DNA of 23,778 nt, from contig CAMWHN010000007.1 in the NCBI GenBank assembly GCA_947174085.1, positions 1-23,778 of the forward strand, given 5' to 3'. The translations under genes and the position numbers were made by a program. Below the pieces are notes generated by a model. The model had not been told where the DNA came from, did no database searches, and saw nothing but the letters and a program-made list of their open reading frames with translations. How positions within the stretch are numbered: the stretch's first letter is position 1; every line of letters starts with the position of its first letter. Source of the stretch: an uncultured Ruminococcus sp. Lineage in GTDB: Bacteria; Bacillota; Clostridia; Oscillospirales; Ruminococcaceae. Below, piece by piece: positions 15,170 to 21,301 of this stretch.

Positions 15170-15198
15170 GGAACAGTTTAACCCTGTTCCCTATTATA
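15170..15198 (-). promoter_or_regulatory. Orphan extended -10 promoter with a start-site dyad
   Basis: On the minus strand GGTGCTATAAT (-10 at 15198-15193) repeats the promoter core of the 254-aa gene and is followed directly by AGGGAACAG...CTGTTCCCT. The gene it drives is now the broken XRE fragment. A near copy of the dyad lies at 18129-18152. Confidence 0.5.
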
Positions 15199-15346
15199 GC
15201 ACCCATTTTGCCACTTGGTTTCTGATCGCTTATTCTGTATAATTGAGCGTAATGTTGGATGTACTACATTGGATTGTGTTTTTCTATTTTCCTTAATTCT
15301 GTCTTAATTCTGTTCGCTGCATATCTAATCTTTTCCTTAATTTTTC

Positions 15347-15823
15347 CTATTCGATCATAAACGGTGTATTAAAAGAAATTGTTGAATACGGAAATGTACA
15401 TCTTCTCCCGGAAAATTGAAAATAATGAGAACCATTAGCTAAAATACCACAATCAAAAATATAAATCCATGTTTCATTAGGATTAGGAACAGGGATATCA
15501 TAAGAAGAAGTAATCGGAGCTGAATAAATTAAGTCAACACTTGTTTCATCAACAAAAGTCTTTATCGAACATAATTTAATTGCATAAAAAGTTATATAAA
15601 CATGACCAGTAGAATCATCTACATAAATATCTAATTGATTTGAAGCTGCTGGAATAGCTGTTTCACTAAAAACTGATTCCGAAACATTAATTTTATTATC
15701 ATAATATTCTTGCACATTTTTTAATTCTGTTTTTGATATCTCTTGTTCTTTCGCAAATGTTATCATTGGAAATATCATACATAGCACAAACACCCAAGTA
15801 ATTGTTTTTATAATTCCATTCAT
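15347..15823 (-). CDS. Small secreted protein of the DCG family, copy A
   Basis: This 158-aa protein has a signal peptide (1-24, cleavage after TFA), then a beta-rich domain. Its C-terminal third aligns with the secreted protein at 16801-17337: IYIFDCGILANGSHYFQF with YYLYDCGAITAAGSYPFK, then Pro and a final (I/V)(S/T)FN..F. Two or three Cys in the mature part may form a disulphide. AGGAGG precedes the ATG and box site 5 lies ~130 bp upstream, so it is a single-gene unit of the box-controlled set. No known family was recognised; it is secreted or surface-retained, and its role is unknown. Confidence 0.75.
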   Translation of the reverse strand: MNGIIKTITWVFVLCMIFPMITFAKEQEISKTELKNVQEYYDNKINVSESVFSETAIPAASNQLDIYVDDSTGHVYITFYAIKLCSIKTFVDETSVDLIYSAPITSSYDIPVPNPNETWIYIFDCGILANGSHYFQFSGRRCTFPYSTISFNTPFMIE

Positions 15824-15942
15824 ATTGGTTCCTCCTACTGTTTTTGATTTTTATATGTAAAAGAACTTTGGTCTTTTAACACCATCTCAACTTTTGTAAG
15901 TAAGTCTTACATAAAACAATTATAAAAACACAAAATAAAAAA

Positions 15943-15986
15943 ACAATATGCCTTGCAGAATGCGACCATCTATTGCAGAAAATGAC
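15943..15986 (-). promoter_or_regulatory. LytTR-type promoter, site 5
   Basis: Repeats TTGCAGAATGCGAC (15953) and TTGCAGAAAATGAC (15973) with a 20-bp period. On the minus strand TATTGT (15948-15943) lies 5 bp after the proximal copy. It drives the 158-aa secreted protein. Confidence 0.75.
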
Positions 15987-16002
15987 CAATAAAATAAAAA
16001 AA

Positions 16003-16034
16003 CTCTTGACTCAAACCTTAGTCCAATTCAAGAG
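16003..16034 (-). terminator. Module terminator next to site 5
   Basis: A long stem, CTCTTGA...TCAAGAG, continues inward with wobble pairs to a small loop and is followed on the minus strand by eight T residues. It is the same terminator as at 17745, 19358 and 23440, placed just before the box. Confidence 0.8.
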
Positions 16035-16061
16035 GACTCTTTTATATCAAACAAAAAATTT

Positions 16062-16093
16062 GACAGACAATAATTTGAATATCATTGCCTGCC
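16062..16093 (-). terminator. Terminator of the 16.2-17.3 kb operon
   Basis: On the minus strand GGCAGGCAATGAT pairs over its full length, with G-U pairs, with ATTATTGTCTGTC and is followed by AAATTTTTTG. A further small inverted repeat (ATGATTCT/AGAATCAT, 16113-16138) lies between it and the gene. Confidence 0.75.
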
Positions 16094-16185
16094 AAATAAA
16101 TGTAGAAAACATATGATTCTTCTGTCAGTCAGAATCATGCTACTCTCTCAAAACGAGTCCAAGTATAACTTTCGCAAATTTACTA

Positions 16186-16722
16186 TTATATCTTAAACCG
16201 CCTTGCTATATTTTCATATATTGCCATGTTTCTCTTATAAAATTGAGATAAATCGTATCTTGCTAATGTTTGCATATCTTGAATTGCTTCTTCAAACATG
16301 GATATAAAATTGCGCCTATCATTTAATCCCATATTTCCTGTCCCTTTAGGCAAAGATGTAAGACCGCCACCCTTATCCACATTGCAATGTGCCTCTAATG
16401 CCCGCATTTCAACAATGCTTGCACATGATGGATTAATGTCATTGATGGCTATTTTCTTTTCAAATTCTTTACCATTTTCATCAACACCTTTAGCAACAAC
16501 TACAGGATTATCTTCTGTTGATTCGTCAGCATACTTAATATAAAATGAAAGACCAGTTCCATTACCACCTGAATATAGCATATCATCTGTCTTCATATAT
16601 ACTTGTTTAGGTCTAGTGCTATTAAACACTTTCCCACTCTGAGTATTTGATTGTGTTCTACAATTTTGTGTTCTGTTATATGGATTAGATATTCCACCTA
16701 ATCCAAAATTGATATTTGTCAT
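16186..16722 (-). CDS. Uncharacterised 178-aa partner protein
   Basis: There is no signal peptide or membrane span. An Asn/Gly-rich N-terminus (MTNINFGLGGISNPYNRTQN) is followed by a compact core (GTGLSFYIKYADESTEDNPVVVAKGVDENGKEFEKKIAINDINP, then SIVEMRALEAH, about 55-115) and a helical end with LNDRRNFISMFEEAIQDMQTLARYDLSQFY. I have the impression of similar Lachnospiraceae proteins but cannot name a family. It is second in an operon with a secreted protein, separated by a strong hairpin without a T run; GAGGTAAG precedes the ATG. The Asn/Tyr-rich start recalls the proteins at 6436-7248 and 19772-21214. Confidence 0.65.
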   Translation of the reverse strand: MTNINFGLGGISNPYNRTQNCRTQSNTQSGKVFNSTRPKQVYMKTDDMLYSGGNGTGLSFYIKYADESTEDNPVVVAKGVDENGKEFEKKIAINDINPSCASIVEMRALEAHCNVDKGGGLTSLPKGTGNMGLNDRRNFISMFEEAIQDMQTLARYDLSQFYKRNMAIYENIARRFKI

Positions 16723-16739
16723 ATTATCTTACCTCACTT

Positions 16740-16778
16740 ATCGCAGACACATAGTTTTTCTTCCTATGCGCCTGCGAT
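16740..16778 (-). other. Intercistronic hairpin
   Basis: ATCGCAG and CTGCGAT, with ATAG/CTAT inside, form a stem between the secreted 178-aa gene and its partner. No T run follows, so mRNA processing or unequal expression is likelier than termination. Confidence 0.6.
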
Positions 16779-16800
16779 CATCTACTTTCGTGTTGCCTTA

Positions 16801-17337
16801 TTAGTTTGCACTAAAGGTAAACACATCATTAAAAGTTACCTGTCTATGCGGAGAATTTGTAGATGTGAAGATTGACTTAAAAGGATAACTTCCTGCTGCT
16901 GTTATTGCTCCACAATCATACAAATAATAAAAACCATCTGCGCCTGTTCCCGAAATGATAAAAGGCTCCTGCTCAATCCACGAAATGGTTCTTCCATTAA
17001 AAGTTGTTACATCTCTACCATATCCATAAACTTTAAGGATAACACCAAAATTGCCGTTCTGCAGCCAACCAAAATCTTCAAGTTCAATTCTGGTTACCTG
17101 CGGCGCTGGTCCATCACCCGGCCACCATAAAGGACTGATTCCTTCCTCATTACCAGCAATTTCAAACGTCAAATTTTCCAGATCATCAGCAACACTAGCT
17201 GTCATTCCTTCTTCATTAGTCTTAGCTAATTCCGGAATACCGCTTTCCTTTTCTGCTGCAGATACCATAGTTCCCATTCCCATTAACATAGTCAGTGCTA
17301 ATGCAAACGCAATAACTTTCTTAACTCTTTTAAACAT
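16801..17337 (-). CDS. Small secreted protein of the DCG family, copy B
   Basis: This 178-aa protein has a clear signal peptide (KKVIAFALALTMLMGMGTMVSA, cleaved near residue 27). The mature protein has an acidic stretch, then a beta-rich domain ending YYLYDCGAITAAGSYPFK and VTFNDVFTFSAN, homologous by eye to the 158-aa protein at 15347-15823. Only one Cys is left, so unlike copy A it cannot form an internal disulphide. AAGGAGG precedes the ATG. It is first in an operon driven by two tandem boxes (sites 6 and 7), a hint of strong or graded induction. Function unknown. Confidence 0.75.
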   Translation of the reverse strand: MFKRVKKVIAFALALTMLMGMGTMVSAAEKESGIPELAKTNEEGMTASVADDLENLTFEIAGNEEGISPLWWPGDGPAPQVTRIELEDFGWLQNGNFGVILKVYGYGRDVTTFNGRTISWIEQEPFIISGTGADGFYYLYDCGAITAAGSYPFKSIFTSTNSPHRQVTFNDVFTFSAN

Positions 17338-17570
17338 ACAAAAACCTCCTTGAATAAAATTTTAATAAATACAGATTATCCTATAAATATATTATTAAAA
17401 ATTTCTTTCATCCCCTCTTTCCTAATATATTTTATATATTATAGAATAACCTATTGTATTTCGTATAATTTAATACTTCTTCATTTTCATATGAAAGAAC
17501 CTTAGATGCTTAACATCACTTAATTATCAACCTTCATATCAAATCAATTATAAAAGTATGTTGTCTAAAA
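17338..17570 (-). other. Leader of the copy B operon
   Basis: About 230 nt of AT-rich sequence between promoter site 6 and the start codon. Apart from the ribosome binding site nothing recognisable is seen. Confidence 0.4.
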
Positions 17571-17614
17571 GCAATATACCTTGCAGAAAGTGACTTGTTT
17601 TTGCAGAAAATGAC
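17571..17614 (-). promoter_or_regulatory. LytTR-type promoter, site 6
   Basis: Repeats at 17581-17594 and 17601-17614, 20-bp period. On the minus strand TATTGC (17576-17571) is the -10 candidate, 5 bp after the proximal copy. Confidence 0.75.
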
Positions 17615-17686
17615 GCTAATAACTTACCAGCAATTAATTAACTAACTTCTTATTTGACTGTATTTACGGCAAAAGAGATGAATATC

Positions 17687-17730
17687 ATAATATCCCTTGC
17701 AGAAAGTGACCTGTTTTTGCAGAAAATGAC
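17687..17730 (-). promoter_or_regulatory. LytTR-type promoter, site 7
   Basis: Repeats at 17697-17710 and 17717-17730, 20-bp period, with TATTAT (17692-17687) as -10. Box and -10 are identical to site 9. It stands 116 bp upstream of site 6, in tandem. Confidence 0.8.
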
Positions 17731-17744
17731 CATTAAAATAAAAA

Positions 17745-17778
17745 CCTCTTGAATCAAACCTAAGTTCAATTCAAGAGG
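17745..17778 (-). terminator. Module terminator, copy 1
   Basis: On the minus strand CCTCTTGAATTGAAC pairs continuously with GTTTGATTCAAGAGG around the loop TTAG and is followed by TTTTATTTT. It starts 9 bp after the stop of the fragment. Confidence 0.85.
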
Positions 17779-17786
17779 ACTTTTCT

Positions 17787-18098
17787 CTATCGGCTCTTTT
17801 CGCTCTTTACAGGCATATTCTTTGTTGCATCGTCCTTAATCATTGTTTTCTCTGCTTGCTGCTGATGTGCCTCAAAAGCCTCCGCCCCATACTGGAACCC
17901 CGACTCTGCCACACTTGCAAGTTCTGCTGGGTTTACAGCCTCCATGTTGCCAATGCTGCCTGTTTCCTGTTCTGCCTTATCAGTCTGGTACTGTTTCACA
18001 TCTGCGGCAAGCTGTTCGGTCTTTTCTATGGCGGCATACGCACTATTTAAGATACTGGACAGCAGCTTTCTCTTTGCCAGAAAAGACTTTCTATGCAC
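17787..18098 (-). pseudogene. C-terminal gene fragment, copy 1
   Basis: The frame reads AKRKLLSSILNSAYAAIEKTEQ, then QYQTDKAEQETGSIGNMEAVNPAELA, FQYGAEAFEAHQQQAEK and a basic end (KNMPVKSEKSR). Three copies of this ~97-residue segment occur in the window, all ending at the same SR-stop next to the same terminator. Only a GTG at 18098 could start this one, in sequence not shared with the other copies and without a ribosome binding site, so it is probably the tail of a once longer gene. The segment is polar, helical and without a signal. The parent may be the gene entering at the right edge. Confidence 0.65.
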
Positions 18099-18129
18099 TC
18101 TATTTTTAAGAATATATAAGTAAAAAAGA

Positions 18130-18150
18130 GAACAGTTTTACTCCCTGTTC
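18130..18150 (-). terminator. Terminator of the 18.2-19.2 kb operon
   Basis: GAACAG/CTGTTC stem with six T residues after it on the minus strand and seven on the plus-strand side, so possibly two-way. The same dyad sequence occurs at 15170-15193. Confidence 0.7.
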
Positions 18151-18216
18151 CCTTTAATTACTTTTTTTATCTACCTGCCAGCCAATATATTCATTATTTA
18201 CTATTTGCATATCATC

Positions 18217-18558
18217 TTACCTAAGTACACCATTGATTGTTAGTTTTACTTCCACATATGTTTTTCTCAGAACACTTTTATACAGTTCAGCCTGCTCTTC
18301 ATTTATATCTTCGTCAGTTATTAGTGATAGCTCTATTGAATACTGATCTTGCGACTCATCATAAGTTACTATCGCATTTGCCGATTCAATTCCTTCTATG
18401 CTTGTAAAATCATCTTCAACTCTTTGGCTAAGATAATCACTATATGCTTCCCCATTGTTCTGCACACTTTTTTTATTTGAAACTTTATACAGATAAACAG
18501 ATACAAAAAGTAAACATACACACACCACTGCAACTAACACTATAATATGCTTTTTCAT
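18217..18558 (-). CDS. Membrane-anchored 113-aa protein
   Basis: An N-terminal anchor (KHIIVLVAVVCVCLLFVSVYLY, residues 3-24) is followed by an acidic outside domain (40-113) with IEGIESANAIVTYDESQDQYSIELSLITDEDI. The fold cue 'EGI-x-A-x-V' followed by a strand recalls the ring-building motif of FliF/SpoIIIAG-type proteins, but this is a loose likeness only. The ATG lies one base after the stop of the secreted 218-aa gene (TAA-A-ATG) with no good binding site of its own, so it is translationally coupled. It may tether or assist that secreted protein. Confidence 0.65.
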   Translation of the reverse strand: MKKHIIVLVAVVCVCLLFVSVYLYKVSNKKSVQNNGEAYSDYLSQRVEDDFTSIEGIESANAIVTYDESQDQYSIELSLITDEDINEEQAELYKSVLRKTYVEVKLTINGVLR

Positions 18559-18559
18559 T

Positions 18560-19216
18560 TTACTGACCAATACTGAACGATAAAGTCTCATTGAAAGGGT
18601 TGTAATCTGCCGTGAGCATTATCGAATATGATGAGCCAAGTGAAACCAAGTTCAACCACAGCGCATGATTATATGGCAGGGCAACCTTATAATCATCCCA
18701 TGAGCAAAGCCAAGCATCGTTTTTTTCCGTATAAGTGCCTTTCAAATTCTGAATATATCCATCTATGCCATTTTTATACCATGTACACTCCAGCGCAACC
18801 GATGCCAATAAAGTTTCCTTACCTAAAATCGTTTTATAAATGTTATAATTCTGATATGAGGTTTCCCAACTCGCTCTTGCCACACTTGTACTAGAGCTTA
18901 CACATTTTATGGAAATTTCACCCTCATCATCCGAACCAATTACTACAGATTCACCGACTCCCAACTCAAACCGCTCACCTGACAGCACCTGCTCATATTT
19001 GCTTTGCTGCTCCTCTGTCATTTGCGATTCATCTAATGAAAATGTTGCTATATCAGCAGTCTCAGCAGTTCCCACCGTTTTATTATCATCAAATTCTGTC
19101 CAAACGGTTTCTGTTGATTCTTTCGCATAAACCGTATTTGGCACAAGTATATTACTTGTCATTCCCAAAGCCAGTGCAGTTGCCAGTGCCATTGTTAAAA
19201 TTTTTCTAACCTTCAT
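18560..19216 (-). CDS. Secreted 218-aa protein
   Basis: There is a clear signal peptide (MKVRKILTMALATALALGMTS..., cleaved after VYA, about residue 30). The mature part has an acidic, helical pro-like region (SLDESQMTEEQQSKYEQVLSGERFELGVGESVVIG) and then a Trp/Tyr-rich beta domain with two Cys (ALECTWYKNG and WLCSWDDY) and the ending DYNPFNETLSFSIG. I could not assign a family. ATG 19216 is chosen, with AAAGGTGG just upstream, over an earlier Met at 19249. It is the first gene after box site 8 and forms an operon with the membrane-anchored 113-aa gene. Confidence 0.75.
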   Translation of the reverse strand: MKVRKILTMALATALALGMTSNILVPNTVYAKESTETVWTEFDDNKTVGTAETADIATFSLDESQMTEEQQSKYEQVLSGERFELGVGESVVIGSDDEGEISIKCVSSSTSVARASWETSYQNYNIYKTILGKETLLASVALECTWYKNGIDGYIQNLKGTYTEKNDAWLCSWDDYKVALPYNHALWLNLVSLGSSYSIMLTADYNPFNETLSFSIGQ

Positions 19217-19306
19217 GTTTATTCCACCTTTCTTTATACTAAATAGCAAAACAATAATTGGCTGTCATGTTCAATATAGCATAAACAAACAAAACAGCAA
19301 TGCACC

Positions 19307-19340
19307 ATGCAGAAAGTGTCCCATTTTTGCAGAAAACGTC
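19307..19340 (-). promoter_or_regulatory. LytTR-type promoter, site 8
   Basis: Repeats ATGCAGAAAGTGTC (19307) and TTGCAGAAAACGTC (19327), 20-bp period. The -10 candidate CATTGC is poor, so this is one of the weaker sites. It drives the 218-aa secreted protein operon. Confidence 0.65.
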
Positions 19341-19357
19341 CATCCAAATAAAAAATT

Positions 19358-19391
19358 CCTCCTGAATCAAACCTAAGCTCAATTCAAGAGG
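19358..19391 (-). terminator. Module terminator, copy 2
   Basis: The same hairpin as at 17745 with one mismatch in the stem; T residues follow on the minus strand. Confidence 0.75.
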
Positions 19392-19400
19392 ACTTTTTCT

Positions 19401-19691
19401 CTATCGGCTTTTTCCGCTCTTTACAGGCTTATTCTTTGTTGCATTATCCTTAGTCATTGCTTTCTCTGCTTCCTTTTGGTATGCTTCAAAAGCCTCCGCT
19501 CCATACTGGAACCCCGGCTCTGCCACTACCGCAAGTTCAACCGAATTTACAGCCTCCATGTTGCCAATGCTGCCTGTTTCCCGTTCTGCCTTATCCGTCT
19601 GATACTGTCTCACATCTGCGGCAAGCTGTTCGGTCTTTTCTATGGCGGCATCCGCACAGTTTAAGATACCGGACAGCAGCTTTCTCTTTGC
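19401..19691 (-). pseudogene. C-terminal gene fragment, copy 2
   Basis: The frame is open from a TAG at 19692-19694 and starts AKRKLLSGILNCADAAIEKTEQ; it ends KNKPVKSGKSR-stop. It has no ATG; the only start-like codon is a GTG at 19613 without a binding site. It aligns along its whole length with the fragments at 17787 and 23480. It lies downstream of the 480-aa gene and just before the terminator/box pair, so it may be carried along with the promoter module without coding for a product. Confidence 0.7.
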
Positions 19692-19771
19692 CTATATATT
19701 CCATTTTTCTCCAATAATTCTTTTGGCATCTCGTAATCGCAATCTCATATTAATGCCGTTATACTCTTTTA

Positions 19772-21214
19772 TTATATTTTTGCATCAAACCTCTTTTGTA
19801 TCATTGACGATTGAGGAAGATGTAGAATTTCATTAGTAAGAGGCACAATGCGACCTCTTTGTGCTAATGCATTTACCAGTATTTGCAAAGCACTCATATC
19901 AGGTTGTGTTAGTGACACTCCATTTTTCCCATAAATATTACTTTTTATTTCGGAAAGGACTTCATTTGTATAGTCCATCTGCTTTCCAAACCATTGCTCA
20001 AATGTCGATGAAGTAACTTTTCCATTATACAGCTCCCTCTCTTTTTCTTTTTGATAGCTCTCCCAATATTGACTATGCCTTACCTTTTCATTTTCCAACC
20101 ATGTTCTTTGTTCAGAACCATACCCATAATCAGTATCAATATCATAAAGAGAACCATTCTTATAACCAATGGTAAGTCCCCTTTCTTCTTCGTTATCCCA
20201 CCCCTCTTTTGCAAAGACCTTGTAATCTTCATACAATGATGACATAGGCAAATCATCTATTTCACCATTAGCTCGCAACTCATTATACCGTTCTGTTACC
20301 ACATCCCATAGATTCTGACCATCTGGCGTATACATTATGCCATCTTTGTTTTCAAGTTTTCTCATATCTAATCCTGTCAGATCATTTACAAAATGCCACA
20401 TAACCGCCTTTCCCTGATAAGCTGTATCATATAAATACTGCTTTGGCTGCTCAAACCCATTATATGCAGGATTGCACCAACGTAAATGTTCATACAGGTA
20501 TTTTCCATTCTTACCCTGATTGAGAACTTGCTCAATCTGCCTTGCCAATGCTTCATCGACACCACTCACATGAATGTTATACTCATATGGATCAACTCTT
20601 AACCGTAAATCTGTTCCCTCTGGAATAATAATTCCGTTTTCTTCAAAAAGTTGATTTACAGAATTGTTTATACCATTACGCACCTCATCATTCCATTCGG
20701 CATCGTTCATAATCCCACCACCAAATGTTTTTTGTATAACCGGATCATAACTGTTAACTGCCGCAGGTAAACCATTCAAAACCCTTTTTTCCGCTTCTGA
20801 ACAAATTTCTCGTTCTCGTTGTGTTAATCCTTTTACATAATATGGGGATTTTGTATTGTAGTACTTATCCCATATATGTTGTGCCGGATTATCAAATTTT
20901 TTATTTTCTTCATTTACCTTTGCATAATGTTCATCAATTACTTTCGTATATTTTTCATACTTTGCAATAATAGAAGGAATTGGAAATGTTGTTCCGTCAT
21001 TTTGACTTGTTGCATTTTGATTTAAAGATGTTCGCTCTGTATAAATCGGATCTGAAGCATTCCTCTGACTTGATATTACTGCCGCATCATTTTTTTTAGA
21101 ATATGTTGCTGATTCCTCAATCTTTTCATTTTTTGAACGTGCTGCCGAAGGCGAAGTCTTATTATACTCTGAATAATTTTTTGCCGCATATTGATATGAA
21201 ATATTATTAATCAT
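19772..21214 (-). CDS. Uncharacterised 480-aa partner protein
   Basis: There is no signal peptide or membrane span. The N-terminal ~75 residues are Ser/Asn/Thr-rich and probably unfolded, starting MINNISYQYAAKNYSEYNKT. A folded part follows (about 80-480) with YTKVIDEHYAKVNEENKKF, KTFGGGIMNDAEWNDEVRNGIN, IPEGTDLRLRVDPYEYNIHVSG and a Trp/Tyr-rich helical end. It may belong to DUF4885 or a related family; this is from memory and unsure. ATG 21214 is preferred over TTG 21217 because AGAAAGGTGA lies 7 nt before it. It is second in an operon with the secreted 627-aa protein, separated by a strong hairpin. Confidence 0.65.
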   Translation of the reverse strand: MINNISYQYAAKNYSEYNKTSPSAARSKNEKIEESATYSKKNDAAVISSQRNASDPIYTERTSLNQNATSQNDGTTFPIPSIIAKYEKYTKVIDEHYAKVNEENKKFDNPAQHIWDKYYNTKSPYYVKGLTQREREICSEAEKRVLNGLPAAVNSYDPVIQKTFGGGIMNDAEWNDEVRNGINNSVNQLFEENGIIIPEGTDLRLRVDPYEYNIHVSGVDEALARQIEQVLNQGKNGKYLYEHLRWCNPAYNGFEQPKQYLYDTAYQGKAVMWHFVNDLTGLDMRKLENKDGIMYTPDGQNLWDVVTERYNELRANGEIDDLPMSSLYEDYKVFAKEGWDNEEERGLTIGYKNGSLYDIDTDYGYGSEQRTWLENEKVRHSQYWESYQKEKERELYNGKVTSSTFEQWFGKQMDYTNEVLSEIKSNIYGKNGVSLTQPDMSALQILVNALAQRGRIVPLTNEILHLPQSSMIQKRFDAKI

Positions 21215-21240
21215 CAATTTTCACCTTTCTTTTCAATATC

Positions 21241-21275
21241 ATCTATGGCGAATCCAAAGCTGGATCGCCGTAGAT
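21241..21275 (-). other. Intercistronic hairpin
   Basis: ATCTATGGCGAATCC pairs almost fully with GGATCGCCGTAGAT. It lies between the secreted 627-aa gene and its partner, in the same place as the hairpin at 16740-16778, and also lacks a T run. Confidence 0.65.
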
Positions 21276-21301
21276 GATATTTCGCTATAAAATTACATGA
21301 A

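Larger units (their letters stand above)
17655..18090 (-). repeat. Dispersed module, copy 1 (box, terminator, gene fragment)
   Basis: This unit contains box site 7, the module terminator and the C-terminal gene fragment. It is closely similar along its length to the unit starting near 23350, including bases beyond the box (TATTTACGGCAAAAGAG with TATTACGACACCAAAGAG). Less similar units lie at 19300-19691 (complete) and 15940-16040 (box and terminator only). Confidence 0.8.
19300..19691 (-). repeat. Dispersed module, copy 2
   Basis: Box site 8, the module terminator and the gene fragment lie in the same order and spacing as at 17655 and 23350, but with more substitutions. The homology ends at CTTTGCCT, just before an in-frame stop. 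Confidence 0.75.

Noticed and set aside
16740..16778. Hairpin as a transcription terminator
   Set aside because: No T run follows on either strand and a partner gene with its own binding site follows directly.
17843..18109. Plus-strand frames over the three gene fragments (also at 19457 and 23536)
   Set aside because: They are opposite-strand shadows of the repeated fragment; they have no binding sites and the minus frame ends in common at the terminator.
18217..18558. 113-aa anchored protein as a sporulation SpoIIIAG or flagellar FliF relative
   Set aside because: Only a short 'EGIESA' style likeness; it is far too short and there are no sporulation or flagellar neighbours.
19692..19748. 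18-codon minus-strand frame (MRLRLRDAKRIIGEKWNI) just before fragment copy 2
   Set aside because: It is in frame with the fragment but closed by a TAG, too short to judge, and without a clear ribosome binding site.
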